Shown one piece after another: positions 34,173-42,106 of a DNA stretch of 64,000 bases. The notes under the pieces are model-generated. The model saw only the letters and a program-made list of their open reading frames with translations, was not told where the DNA came from and made no database searches. Position numbers and translations under genes: made by a program. Every line of letters starts with the position of its first letter. Position 1 is the stretch's first letter. The stretch is from DATEOR01 sp046733475 (lineage in GTDB: Bacteria; Actinomycetota; Thermoleophilia; Gaiellales; Gaiellaceae), in assembly GCA_046733475.1 (NCBI GenBank), contig JBKPPF010000008.1:62001-126000 (forward strand). Direction: 5' to 3'.

Positions 34173-34807
34173 CCGCCGGTCGTCGAGAAGTGCTGGTAGT
34201 CCCTGGTGTCGCCCGACCAGGAGCCACCCCACCCCCAGCCGACGGAAGCAAATGCGCGCACGACCTGGTCGCCGGCATGGACGATCGCCCTGTGACAGCA
34301 GCGATCGGCGTATTTCGTGCCTTTCTCCGGCGAGATGTGGTCACCCGAGACGTAGGGGTTCTCCACCGGGTTGAGGTCGATCGCCTTCCCGTAGGCGTGC
34401 ATCGACCAGTCGCTCGTGCCTGCGACGAAGCGGCAGTTGAAGGCGGAGGTGTTGTCAGCCTTCATCGAGCGGTCGTCGTCCGCGCCGTAGGCGTCGACGA
34501 GGCGCATGCGCCGGATCGGATAGTCGGCGCGCCAGAGCTTGTGCATCACCCGGACGATCTTATGTGCCTGCGCCCGGTGGATGATCAGCCGCGCCTGCTG
34601 CTTCGAGCCGTCGAACTTGTGGATCGAGACGCGGACGAGCCGAAGCTTCCGGAGCGGCACCGGACAGCCCGGCCGCCAGGACGAGCCGACGGCTCGCTCG
34701 CGAACGTCCGGCGGGATTCGGCTCACCGAGGACTGAAAGGCACCCGACGCGTTTCCCGCCACGGCGGCGAGCGCAAAAACGCAGGCTCCGGCGACGAGGG
34801 CCTTCAT
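34169..34807 (-). CDS. Secreted M15-type peptidase (D-alanyl-D-alanine carboxypeptidase-like)
   Basis: 212 residues with a cleavable-looking signal peptide (residues 1-23) and zinc-site motif S135-M-H137-A-Y-G-K-A-I-D144 plus terminal H206 in D-Y-Q-H-F, matching the S-x-H-x-x-G-x-A-x-D pattern of the M15 family. It should cut peptidoglycan stem peptides outside the cell. ATG 34807 is selected because it starts the signal peptide. It is divergent from the ABC exporter ATPase, 50 bp apart. No vancomycin-resistance genes accompany it. Confidence 0.82.
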   Translation of the reverse strand: MKALVAGACVFALAAVAGNASGAFQSSVSRIPPDVRERAVGSSWRPGCPVPLRKLRLVRVSIHKFDGSKQQARLIIHRAQAHKIVRVMHKLWRADYPIRRMRLVDAYGADDDRSMKADNTSAFNCRFVAGTSDWSMHAYGKAIDLNPVENPYVSGDHISPEKGTKYADRCCHRAIVHAGDQVVRAFASVGWGWGGSWSGDTRDYQHFSTTGG

Positions 34808-34857
34808 GGCGGCAGTGTAGGTGCGGCCTGCGGCGAGGTGGTCAGTATTCTGGCCGC

Positions 34858-35712
34858 GTGAGCGCGATCGAGGTCTCCGGCCTGAAGAAGTCGTACGGCG
34901 CACGCGAGGTCCTGCACGGGGTCGGCTTCCGCGTCGAGGCCGGCGAGGTGTTCGCCCTCCTCGGGCCGAACGGCGCCGGCAAGACGACCACCGTCGAGAT
35001 CCTCGAGGGCTACCGGGACCGAGACGAGGGCGCCGTGCGGGTGCTGGGCACCGATCCGGCCCGCAGCGGCAGCGCGTTTCGGGCCCGCATCGGCATCGTC
35101 CTCCAATCCTCGGCCGTCTATCCGCTTCTCTCCGTCAGGGAGATCCTCGAGCTCTTCGCCGGCTATTACGAGCGGGCGCGGGGCGTCGGCGAGGTAATCG
35201 AGCTCGTGGGTCTCGGCGAGAAGCGAGAAGCGCGCGTCCGCACACTCTCGGGCGGACAGCTGCGCCGCCTCGACCTTGCGCTCGCGCTCATCGGCGATCC
35301 GGAGCTCATCTTCCTGGACGAGCCGACGACCGGCTTCGACCCGGCAGCGCGCCGCCAGGCCTGGGAGACCATCCGGGACCTGCGGGCGCTTGGCAAAAGC
35401 ATCCTCCTGACCACGCACTACATGGAGGAAGCGCAGACCCTCGCCGATCGCCTCGCCATCCTCCGCGACGGGCGCATCGTCGCCACTGGCTCGCCCCGCG
35501 AGCTGCTCTCGGGCGCGACTGGCGTCGAGATTCGCTACCGCCGCGACGGCGAGGAGCTCGTCGTCGCAACCGACGAGCCGACGCGCGTCCTCCACGAGCT
35601 GACCGGCCAGGCGCTCGCCGAGGGCTTCGAGCTCGAGGACATCGAGGTGCGCCGCCGCTCGCTCGAGGACCTGTATCTGGAGCTGACGCGCGAGGAGGCC
35701 GAGGTCGGATGA
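34858..35712 (+). CDS. ABC-2 exporter ATP-binding protein
   Basis: 284 residues: Walker A G-P-N-G-A-G-K-T, signature L-S-G-G-Q, Walker B L-I-F-L-D-E-P and a C-terminal extension typical of DrrA/CcmA-type exporter ATPases. GTG start. Its TGA overlaps the ATG of the permease (ATGA), and a third small gene is coupled behind, giving a three-gene operon. Likely substrates are lipids or small hydrophobic compounds. Confidence 0.9.
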   Translation: MSAIEVSGLKKSYGAREVLHGVGFRVEAGEVFALLGPNGAGKTTTVEILEGYRDRDEGAVRVLGTDPARSGSAFRARIGIVLQSSAVYPLLSVREILELFAGYYERARGVGEVIELVGLGEKREARVRTLSGGQLRRLDLALALIGDPELIFLDEPTTGFDPAARRQAWETIRDLRALGKSILLTTHYMEEAQTLADRLAILRDGRIVATGSPRELLSGATGVEIRYRRDGEELVVATDEPTRVLHELTGQALAEGFELEDIEVRRRSLEDLYLELTREEAEVG

Positions 35713-36473
35713 GGCTCTTCTTCCACGAGCTCGCCGCGCAACAGAGGATCTTCTGGCGGAGCCGCGAGGCCGCGTTCTTCACGTTCCTTCTCCCGATCAT
35801 CTTCCTCGTGCTGCTCGGGTCGATCTACGGCGACAGCGACACCATCGGCGGCGTCAACGCGGGCACGTACCTCTTGGCGGGGCTTCTCGGCTACGGGATC
35901 GTCTCGACGGCGTTCGCGGGCCTCGCGATCCAGCTCGTCGTACGCAGAGAGTCGGGCGTTCTGAAGCGGGTGCGCGGCACGCCCCTCCCCCCGCGGATCT
36001 ACATGAGCGCGGTCATCGGCTCGACGCTTCTCGTCATCGGGCTCGAGGCCGTCATCCAGCTCCTGATCGGGCGCTTCCTGATCGACGCCGACCTCCCTCA
36101 GTCACCGGGCACGTTCGTCTTCACGCTGCTTCTCGGCACGGTGGCGTTCGCAGCGCTCGGCCTCGCTCTCACCGGGCTCGTGAAGAGCGCCGAGGGCTCC
36201 TCGGCGATCGTGAACGCGATCTACCTACCGATGGTCTTCATCTCGGGAGTGTTCTGGTCCACGGAGTCCATGCCGGCCTTCCTGCGGGCGATCGCCGACG
36301 TCCTTCCGCTCACGTACCTCCTCGAACTGATGCGGCACGTGTTCCTCGAGGAGGACGCCCTCCGCGATTCGCTGGGGGCGATCGCCGTCGTCGCCCTCTG
36401 GGGCGCAGCCGGCGTCGTGCTCGCACGTCGGATGTTCAGGTGGGAGCCCCGAGAGGGTATGAGCGGGACGTGA
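35709..36473 (+). CDS. ABC-2 type exporter permease
   Basis: 254 residues with six predicted membrane helices and the ABC-2 pattern, including V-F-W-S-T-E-S-M-P near residue 185 and the preceding helix-amphipathic layout of DrrB-like permeases. It pairs with the ATPase just upstream, with which it shares an ATGA overlap. Its stop overlaps the next gene's GTG (GTGA). Confidence 0.88.
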   Translation: MRLFFHELAAQQRIFWRSREAAFFTFLLPIIFLVLLGSIYGDSDTIGGVNAGTYLLAGLLGYGIVSTAFAGLAIQLVVRRESGVLKRVRGTPLPPRIYMSAVIGSTLLVIGLEAVIQLLIGRFLIDADLPQSPGTFVFTLLLGTVAFAALGLALTGLVKSAEGSSAIVNAIYLPMVFISGVFWSTESMPAFLRAIADVLPLTYLLELMRHVFLEEDALRDSLGAIAVVALWGAAGVVLARRMFRWEPREGMSGT

Positions 36474-36787
36474 CCGATTCCACGCTCGTCTTCAGAGGCC
36501 AAGGGCGCGCCGGCAGGCGGCTCGTCGTCAACTTCGGCGTCTACTCCGGGCGCGAGGCCACGGAGGCCGAGATCTACCGGCTCGCCCAGTCGCTCCTCGA
36601 CGAGCTCGGATCCGTCGAGATCGTCGCGGAGCGTCGCTACGAGGTCGACACGGACGTCGAGGCGACGGTGCACCAGGTCTACGTCGAGGTGCCGCAGACT
36701 GCCATCGGGCGGGAAGAGCGGCTGATCTCCCTCGTCGAGGACTGGGCCGCGGACGCGATCGGCGAGCGCCGAAACATCGTCCCCTGA
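36470..36787 (+). CDS. Conserved hypothetical protein in ABC exporter operon
   Basis: 105 residues, acidic, soluble, no signal or membrane segment. GTG 36470 sits in a GTGA overlap with the permease stop, which argues for a real coupled gene. The sequence alternates strands and helices, with E-V-D-T-D-V-E-A-T and a final W-A-A-D-A-I-G-E-R segment, but I recognise no family. A cytosolic accessory role for the exporter is inference only. Confidence 0.65.
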   Translation: MTDSTLVFRGQGRAGRRLVVNFGVYSGREATEAEIYRLAQSLLDELGSVEIVAERRYEVDTDVEATVHQVYVEVPQTAIGREERLISLVEDWAADAIGERRNIVP

Positions 36788-36824
36788 CCGTTTAGCGCCC
36801 CGGCAAAGAGGTAGACCCGAGGCG

Positions 36825-37778
36825 ATGGCCGAGATCGGTGTCGCACTCGCGAGCGAGGATTGGGGCCCGCGCGAGCTCGTCGAGCTCGCCCGGAGCGCCG
36901 AGGAAGCGGGCTTCGAGTACGCCTTCATCTCCGACCACTACCACCCGTGGGTGGACGCGCAGGGCTCGAGCCCCTTCGTCTGGAGCGTGATCGGCGGCAT
37001 CGCCGAGGCGACAGAGAACCTGAGCCTGACGACCGGGGTCACGTGCCCGCTCATCCGCATCCATCCGGCGATCGTCGCCCAGGCCGCGGCGACGGCCGCG
37101 TGTCTCATGCCGGGCCGTTTCACGCTCGGAGTCGGCACCGGCGAGAACCTGAACGAGCACATCCTCGGCGACCCGTGGCCGCCGGCAGACATCCGCCTCG
37201 AGATGTTCGTCGAGGCGATCGAGGTCATGCGCCTTCTCTGGGAGGGCGGCGAGCAGACCCACCGCGGCGAGCACTACACCGTCGACCACGCGCGGGTCTA
37301 CAACCTTCCCGACGATCCAATGCGGCTTGCGATCGCCGCAGGTGCGCCGAGTGCGGCCGAGATCGCCGCGGAGCACGGGGACGCGCTCGTGAACAGCGCT
37401 CCCGATCCGGAGGTGGTCGAGATCTTCGACGCCCAGGGCGGAGGCGGCAAGCCGCGCTACGGGATGCTGCATTGCTGCTGGGGCGAGGACGAGGACGAGG
37501 CGCTCGAGACCGCCCACAAGCTGTGGGCGAACATCGCGCTCAAGGGCGAGCTGGGACGCGAGTTGCCGCGGCCTTCCGATTTCGAGGACGCCGTGCAGAT
37601 GGTCTCCAAGGGAGACATGGCGGAGGTCGTCCCCTGCGGACCGGACCCGGAGCGCCACCGAGAGCACATCAAGCGCTACGAGGACGCGGGCTACGACCAT
37701 GTCTTCGTGCACCAGATCGGCCCGGAGCAGGAGGGCTTTCTCCGCTTCTACGCGAGCGAGATCCTGGCCCGCGTCTAG
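36825..37778 (+). CDS. F420-dependent luciferase-like oxidoreductase (glucose-6-phosphate dehydrogenase-like subgroup)
   Basis: 317 residues of the luciferase-like monooxygenase TIM-barrel fold: I-S-D-H-Y-H-P-W near residue 38, T-G-V-T-C-P, and F-T-L-G-V-G-T-G-E-N-L-N-E-H near 110. These segments match the F420-dependent glucose-6-phosphate dehydrogenase-like subgroup common in F420-making actinobacteria. It transfers hydride between F420 and an alcohol or hemiacetal. The true substrate is unproven. Its presence implies the host makes cofactor F420. Confidence 0.85.
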   Translation: MAEIGVALASEDWGPRELVELARSAEEAGFEYAFISDHYHPWVDAQGSSPFVWSVIGGIAEATENLSLTTGVTCPLIRIHPAIVAQAAATAACLMPGRFTLGVGTGENLNEHILGDPWPPADIRLEMFVEAIEVMRLLWEGGEQTHRGEHYTVDHARVYNLPDDPMRLAIAAGAPSAAEIAAEHGDALVNSAPDPEVVEIFDAQGGGGKPRYGMLHCCWGEDEDEALETAHKLWANIALKGELGRELPRPSDFEDAVQMVSKGDMAEVVPCGPDPERHREHIKRYEDAGYDHVFVHQIGPEQEGFLRFYASEILARV

Positions 37779-37794
37779 CTTTCGCGAAGCAGCT

Positions 37795-38370
37795 TTGGCC
37801 GAACTGATCTACTTGATGCTCGCTTCCCTGGACGGGTTCGTCGCCGACGAGAGCGATAACTTCGACTGGGCGGCGCCCGACGAAGAGGTGCACGCCTTCG
37901 TGAACGGCCTCGAGCGCGACGTGGGCACCCATCTCTACGGCCGCCGGATGTACGAGGTGATGACCTACTGGGAGACCGCCGACACGGCGGGCTCGGATGT
38001 CCTCGCGGATTATGCGCGGATCTGGCAAACCGCGGACAAGGTCGTCTACTCCCGCACGCTCGAGGCGCCGCACAGCGCGCGCACCCGAATCGAGCGCGCG
38101 TTCGATCCTGACGTCGTACGCGCCCTCAAAGACGATGCCACGGCCGACATCTCGATCGGCGGGCCGGAGCTCGCCGCGGCCGCGTTCGCGGCGGGGCTGG
38201 TCGACCAGTGCCATCTCTTCCTTGCCCCGGTGGTCGTGGGCGGGGGGACCCGGGCTCTGCCGCGAGGCCAGCGCCTCGAGCTCGAGCTGCTGGAGGAGCG
38301 CCGCTTCCGCGGCGGAATGGTCCACCTCCACTACCGCACCAAGCCCCCTCATGATGCTGAGCTACGCTGA
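37795..38370 (+). CDS. Dihydrofolate-reductase-fold protein (RibD C-terminal domain family)
   Basis: 191 residues starting from TTG 37795 with L-M-L-A-S-L-D-G-F-V-A-D, the classic N-terminus of RibD_C/YwjB-type DHFR-like proteins, and late G-G-P-E-L-A-A-A and V-V-V-G-G-G motifs for NADPH. Start evidence is moderate: no ATG lies near, and upstream codons overlap the F420 enzyme. Most members of this group have no known substrate. A tRNA gene follows 8 bp after the stop. Confidence 0.78.
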   Translation: MAELIYLMLASLDGFVADESDNFDWAAPDEEVHAFVNGLERDVGTHLYGRRMYEVMTYWETADTAGSDVLADYARIWQTADKVVYSRTLEAPHSARTRIERAFDPDVVRALKDDATADISIGGPELAAAAFAAGLVDQCHLFLAPVVVGGGTRALPRGQRLELELLEERRFRGGMVHLHYRTKPPHDAELR

Positions 38371-38378
38371 GTCGCCTA

Positions 38379-38450
38379 GCCCCCGTAGCTCAGTGGATAG
38401 AGCAGCGGTTTCCTAAACCGCGTGCACAGGTTCAATTCCTGTCGGGGGCA
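38379..38450 (+). tRNA. tRNA-Arg (anticodon CCT)
   Basis: A complete 72-nt cloverleaf. Acceptor GCCCCCG (38379-38385) pairs with CGGGGGC (38443-38449), discriminator A38450. The anticodon stem GCGGT/ACCGC encloses loop TTCCTAA with anticodon CCT at 38412-38414. The T-arm contains GGTTCAATTCC. CCA is not encoded. It reads AGG codons and marks the left edge of a lower-GC stretch. Confidence 0.97.
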
Positions 38451-38665
38451 CTCCTCATCACAAGCCGGATTAGCGGGACGATTCATGATCGTTGCGGTTC
38501 CCAACTACCTGTGTCACTCGTACCGCCCGCAGCTACGGGCCTCCCCCTCGACGACTCGGCCTTATCGGCCGGCTCGAACGCTCAGGAGACACCAAGCGAA
38601 TGCTCGGAGCGAAAGTGTCTGGAGTGCGAACCACACCGCCAATCTGGGCCAAGAGGAAACCGGCC

Positions 38666-39112
38666 TTAGGGGTTCGCCTTCTCCAGCAGCGCCTTCAGGT
38701 TCTCCATGTTCTTGGGCATCTCTTTCTCCACTTGGCGGCGGACAATGAGCGGCAACAGAAGTTTGCCCAGCCCGTGCCCTTCAAGATCGAGAGCAATTGT
38801 CACTTGGGAGCGCTCACCATCTCCGAGCGGCTCGACGGAGCCTTGGACATTCCCTCGGATGGGGCCATCCACTCCCCGAATCATCCAAGAACTCGGTGGA
38901 TTCAACGCTGCGATCTCGCTCGTCATCTCCCGCTCCATGCGGCCGACCCGTCTGGTCACTAAGACTTTCGAACCGACGGTGTAGGGAGCTTGCCCTTCCA
39001 CCTTCACAACACTCTCCTGCCACTTGGGGAGATGCGTGGGTTCGGTGACGTAGGTGAAGACATCCTCAGGGCGACGCGAGATCTCGATGCTGTTCACGAT
39101 GGGCGTGTCCAT
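38666..39112 (-). CDS. SRPBCC-fold (polyketide cyclase/CoxG-like) small-ligand-binding protein
   Basis: 148 residues beginning I-V-N-S-I-E-I-S-R-R-P-E-D-V-F-T-Y-V, the standard first strand and helix of SRPBCC proteins, with W-Q-E-S-V and a long C-terminal helix. The fold binds hydrophobic ligands. Codon use is visibly less GC-rich than in the core genes. It is the first gene after the tRNA, with 215 bp of non-coding DNA between. Role unknown. Confidence 0.78.
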   Translation of the reverse strand: MDTPIVNSIEISRRPEDVFTYVTEPTHLPKWQESVVKVEGQAPYTVGSKVLVTRRVGRMEREMTSEIAALNPPSSWMIRGVDGPIRGNVQGSVEPLGDGERSQVTIALDLEGHGLGKLLLPLIVRRQVEKEMPKNMENLKALLEKANP

Positions 39113-39315
39113 TCATGCCTCCTTTGTCACAAGCGCGAGGAGATGATGTCACAGCAACGCAAGCTCCGCTTCTTGAAGATTTGCCCCTCCGCAAGTCAAG
39201 CCTTCCGGCTCGCTGCCGATACCTCACATGGGTCGGGGCAAGCTCTCCTCTCCCGAGTCAGGATTTGCCGACGAGCCGCATGTCGGTGAGGTCCGGCGCC
39301 CCGGCCCGTCCCTGT

Positions 39316-39492
39316 TCAGGCGCTCAGTTGGCGGCGCTGTAGGTCCGCGATGCAATCCGGGCAAATTCCGTGCGTAACGGTGGAGCCGTCATCCCGAAGA
39401 AACGCCGCCACGTCTTCCTTTGGCAGCCACCGACCTCCAACCTGATAGCGGTCACACCAGGCGCAGCGAGTGATCAAGGCTTCGGGCAGCAT
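39316..39492 (-). CDS. Stand-alone 58-residue zinc-ribbon protein
   Basis: A small gene: ATG 39492, TGA 39316. It has two cysteine knuckles, C10-A-W-C13 and C44-P-D-C47, with H41-G-I before the second. C-x-W-C ... H-G-I-C-P-x-C is a pattern I know from domains attached to histidine kinases and response regulators; here it is alone. It begins 6 bp after the stop of the secreted protein gene at 39499 with GAGCGGGA upstream, so the two form a small operon. Function unknown. Confidence 0.65.
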   Translation of the reverse strand: MLPEALITRCAWCDRYQVGGRWLPKEDVAAFLRDDGSTVTHGICPDCIADLQRRQLSA

Positions 39493-39498
39493 TCCCGC

Positions 39499-39999
39499 TC
39501 AGTTCGCTTTGCAGGGGGACGTTGTAAAGGGGTCACGCCGGAGAGTGACGGGTGCGGTCGCCGTGACTGATCCGACTTCGCCCACCGCGTTTACTGTCGC
39601 TGAAAGCGGCCCTTTCTGCTGACATCGGGTCGTGTAGTCGAAGGTTGCGATGAGCTCCTCCCCCGGGTGGATGGGGCCGACGAACTTCTGAGGAGGCGCG
39701 ACCTCGGCGGGGACACTTTGCCCATTCCGGCCAACCACCGTCGCGGTCACATGCAAGTCACCAACCTCGCAAGGCGTAGTGCCGGAGAGGCGAAGCGCCG
39801 CGACATGGCTAGCAAACCCGGACGCCCGTATTGAAAGTTCAAGCTGCTTTGCATCACATAAAGACAGGTCGGTCGTCGAGTTCCCGCCACCGGGATCCGC
39901 TCTGGAGGCCGAGTCGTCGTTCACGATCGCAGTCACGGTGGCGACGACGGCAACTCCTGCGACGAGGAGGAAGACCAACCAAGTGGCTAAGCGTCGCAT
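39499..39999 (-). CDS. Membrane-anchored or secreted DUF4232-like protein
   Basis: 166 residues with an N-terminal hydrophobic segment (residues 5-25) preceded by Arg residues, then an extracellular beta-rich domain with four Cys. The C-x-x-x-Q-L-E-L-S ... L-x-G-T-x-P-C-E-V order resembles the DUF4232 family of actinobacterial envelope proteins. It is first gene of a two-gene unit with the 58-residue zinc-ribbon protein. Located in the lower-GC stretch beyond the tRNA. Confidence 0.65.
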   Translation of the reverse strand: MRRLATWLVFLLVAGVAVVATVTAIVNDDSASRADPGGGNSTTDLSLCDAKQLELSIRASGFASHVAALRLSGTTPCEVGDLHVTATVVGRNGQSVPAEVAPPQKFVGPIHPGEELIATFDYTTRCQQKGPLSATVNAVGEVGSVTATAPVTLRRDPFTTSPCKAN

Positions 40000-40178
40000 C
40001 GTGCTCCGGTGACCCTAAGCCGTGACACCCCCGGCCGCAATCGTTCCACGTCAGTGCCCCCGCCCGAGCATCGAGACAACGCTCCCTTGGGGAAAGACAC
40101 CGGCGGGCGCACGTTCGCGGAGAGCACACCGGATCGCTCGTCCGAGGTGCCCACTCTGCCCACGACGGGCGACCTAGC

Positions 40179-40373
40179 TCAGGGCCCAGACCCTCCGCCA
40201 GCCAGGAAAGGAATGTAGCCCGTGCCTCCGCACGTCTCGCGGTTCTTGGAATGGTCGCGGCCAGCATGCGGGCGTCCCTTGGAGTCTCGGACAGGTGCCG
40301 CACCGGTCGCGTTGCAATCGGGGCAAGGCTTCATCGGGCCGATCTCGGGCTTCACGTCGCCCGCCATGATCAA
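40179..40373 (-). CDS. Small zinc-finger protein with DnaJ-like C-x-x-C-x-x-x-G motif
   Basis: About 64 residues. The core is C-P-D-C-N-A-T-G followed about 25 residues later by C-G-G-T-G-Y-I-P, resembling one pair of DnaJ zinc-finger repeats, although the second knuckle keeps a single Cys. TTG 40373 is preferred over ATG 40367 because a GGGGGAGGAG site lies 9 bp upstream. No J-domain is present. It may be a small RNA- or protein-binding zinc protein; it sits in the lower-GC region. Confidence 0.5.
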   Translation of the reverse strand: MIMAGDVKPEIGPMKPCPDCNATGAAPVRDSKGRPHAGRDHSKNRETCGGTGYIPFLAGGGSGP

Positions 40374-40410
40374 AAATCGTAGCTCCTCCCCCAGGAACCT
40401 TGAAAAGAGG

Positions 40411-40438
40411 AAGGAGGCGGTTGCGGCTCCGCCTCCTT
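40411..40438 (-). terminator. Hairpin, probable minus-strand transcription terminator
   Basis: Perfect 10-bp arms AAGGAGGCGG / CCGCCTCCTT around an 8-nt loop (one more pair possible outside). Read on the minus strand the hairpin is followed by CCTCTTTTC, a short T-rich run, so it would end transcription coming from higher coordinates, such as from the frameshifted gene at 40527-40801. On the plus strand no T-run follows. Confidence 0.55.
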
Positions 40439-40526
40439 CGGAATCCAAGTGGCGTGAGCTGCGGCCACGCACGCCATTCTCAGATCCCTTTCAACGTAGC
40501 GGCGGCACCCTGGCGCACATCCCCCA

Positions 40527-40801
40527 TTACGGGGATTGGTCAAGCAAAGCCGTGAACCAGCAAAAGCCCTTCACGGGGTCCGCGTCGATCTTCTCGACTA
40601 GACCTTCCGCCACTACGCGAACTGCGGACTCATCGCCAGTGGGGGCGGAGCCACCGCAGAAGCCCCACCCCGAATCGAATCAAGAGTGCGGGCTAAGGGT
40701 TTGGGAATCGCTATTCGAACAGCTGTGGCCCCACTAATGGCTTGCGCTGAGGTCATTAGACTCATGGAGCCGGCGACGGCCGACGAGCCTGCGGCAAACA
40801 C
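40527..40801 (-). pseudogene. Possible small gene broken by a 5-bp tandem duplication
   Basis: From GTG 40801 the minus strand is open up to about 40680, then continues convincingly in another frame to a TAA at 40527. The frame change coincides with a direct duplication, GAATC-GAATC at 40672-40681. Removing one copy joins both halves into one 89-residue frame across L-D-S-G-W-G-F-C-G-G. The second half looks coding-like (A-V-R-V-V-A-E-G-L-V-E-K). No family recognised. A terminator-like hairpin follows 88 bp downstream. Confidence 0.4.
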
Positions 40802-40976
40802 TCGCCGGCCTTGCCAAAGGGATTTTGGCTCGCCCGGCTCTCGTTACGTGATAGCACGTTCATCGGCTTCTGGGGATGCGGCTCCGGCAGTTGCCGGTGC
40901 TCGCCGAGCTCGGCTCGACTTCCCCGCCGCCGGAAATCCTCGACCTCCCACGCAATCGAGCGCTGATTGCAGGGCG

Positions 40977-41384
40977 CTATGCGAACGGGGCGGCGCCGTA
41001 CTCCTCGTCCGTAACGTGGTCACCCCACGTAGCCGGAGCGCCGTCGTCGCCCACGTCGAGCATCGCGAGGTGCGTCATGAAGCGGTTCGCGGTCGCGCCG
41101 TGCCAGTGGTCTTCGCCCGGCTCGAAGAAGACGCGGTCACCCGGTCGAATGAGCTCGATCGGGCCGCCACGGCGCTGAGCGAGGCCGATGCCCTCGAGCA
41201 CGTAGATCGTCTGTCCGTTGGGGTGGGTGTGCCACGCCGTTCGCGCCCCGGGTGTGAAATGAACGCTGCTCGCGCTCACGCGCGAGGCGCCGAACGGCGC
41301 CGCGACTGCGTCGATGTAGACGTAGCCGGTGAACCACTCGGGCGATCCAGGCGTGGTCTCGATCGAGCTCCTGGTGATCTGCAT
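40977..41384 (-). CDS. Cupin-domain protein (mandelonitrile-lyase-like cupin group)
   Basis: 135 residues with a complete mononuclear metal site: H52-T-H54-P-N-G-Q58 in the first cupin motif and H93-W-H95 in the second. This small group (T-P-G-A-R-T-A-W-H-T-H) includes manganese-dependent hydroxynitrile lyases and many uncharacterised proteins. ATG 41384 has GGGAGA upstream; longer in-frame readings are not protein-like. It lies downstream of the alcohol dehydrogenase remnant, with which such cupins are often paired, so it may be the surviving half of an operon. Confidence 0.8.
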   Translation of the reverse strand: MQITRSSIETTPGSPEWFTGYVYIDAVAAPFGASRVSASSVHFTPGARTAWHTHPNGQTIYVLEGIGLAQRRGGPIELIRPGDRVFFEPGEDHWHGATANRFMTHLAMLDVGDDGAPATWGDHVTDEEYGAAPFA

Positions 41385-41422
41385 GGCTTCTCCCGTGATC
41401 GCTCTGCGAGGACGTCGGAGCG

Positions 41423-42070
41423 TCAGAGCTCGATCATCACCTTGATCGCCTCGCGGTCGTTCATCGCACGATAGCCGTCCGGCACATCCTCGAGCGACCC
41501 GACGCGATCGAAGACACGGCCGGGGTCTATCCGTCCCTCGAGGACGTCCGGAAGGAACTCCTCCATGTAGGCCCGCGCCGGCGCGGGGCCTCCGCTGATC
41601 GTCACGTTGTCGAAGAACGTCGACTCGCTTCCGAGATCGACGCCTCCTGTGGCACGCCGACACGGCCGACGACACCGCCGGGCCGCGCATTGTGGAGCGC
41701 CGTGATCGTCGACTCCTTGTGACCGACGCATTCGAGCACGGAGTGGGCGCCGAGTCCGCCTGTCAGCTCCCGGACCCGCTCCACCGCCTCTTCCCCCCGC
41801 TCGCTCACGACGTCGATCGCGCCCCCGCGGAACGAGGGTCCCATCCGCCTACGGAACGCGCACGGCTTCTCCCTGTCCGCCGTCGATGAACTCATGCCCC
41901 ATGCGCCGGCCGGCACCGTCGGCCTCCATGGATTTGTACGGCCAGAAATCGCTGCCGCAGATCGCCGCGCGAGTCACGCGCACAAGTGCGTCACCCGGTT
42001 CGACGAGTTGCGCATCTGGTACGTCCTCGACGCGGACATCGCCCGCGCCGTACACGACGGTCGCGCGCAT
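41423..42070 (-). pseudogene. Zinc-dependent alcohol dehydrogenase remnant (frameshifted, internally deleted)
   Basis: Three pieces of one medium-chain alcohol dehydrogenase lie in different frames. The N-terminus from ATG 42070 has C-G-S-D and G-H-E-F zinc motifs. A middle piece around 41840-41650 has G-L-G-A-H-S-V-L-E-C-V-G. The C-terminus ends at 41423 with G-Y-R-A-M-N-D-R-E-A-I-K. The total is about 216 codons against about 345 for the family, so the first half of the NAD domain is deleted as well. Clearly non-functional unless it is an assembly error. Confidence 0.82.
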
Positions 42071-42106
42071 CCAAACACCTCCGTTTCCGGTGATGGAAAC
42101 GTATGC

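Larger units (their letters stand above)
40374..40976. other. Stretch without a confident intact gene
   Basis: About 600 bp between the small zinc-finger gene and the cupin. It holds a strong hairpin (40411-40438) and a minus-strand frame that looks broken by a 5-bp duplication (40527-40801). From 40802 to 40976 I see nothing recognisable. Base composition is lower in GC than in the flanking core genes. Confidence 0.6.

Noticed and set aside
34169..34807. Vancomycin resistance (VanY)
   Set aside because: M15 peptidase fold only; no vanH/A/X or sensor kinase partners.
38422..38748. Plus-strand open frame starting inside the tRNA
   Set aside because: Begins within the tRNA and has no protein-like features.
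38451..42106. Prophage or integrative element with integrase and att repeats
   Set aside because: No integrase, phage gene or second copy of the tRNA 3' end was found, so only a decayed insertion is suggested.
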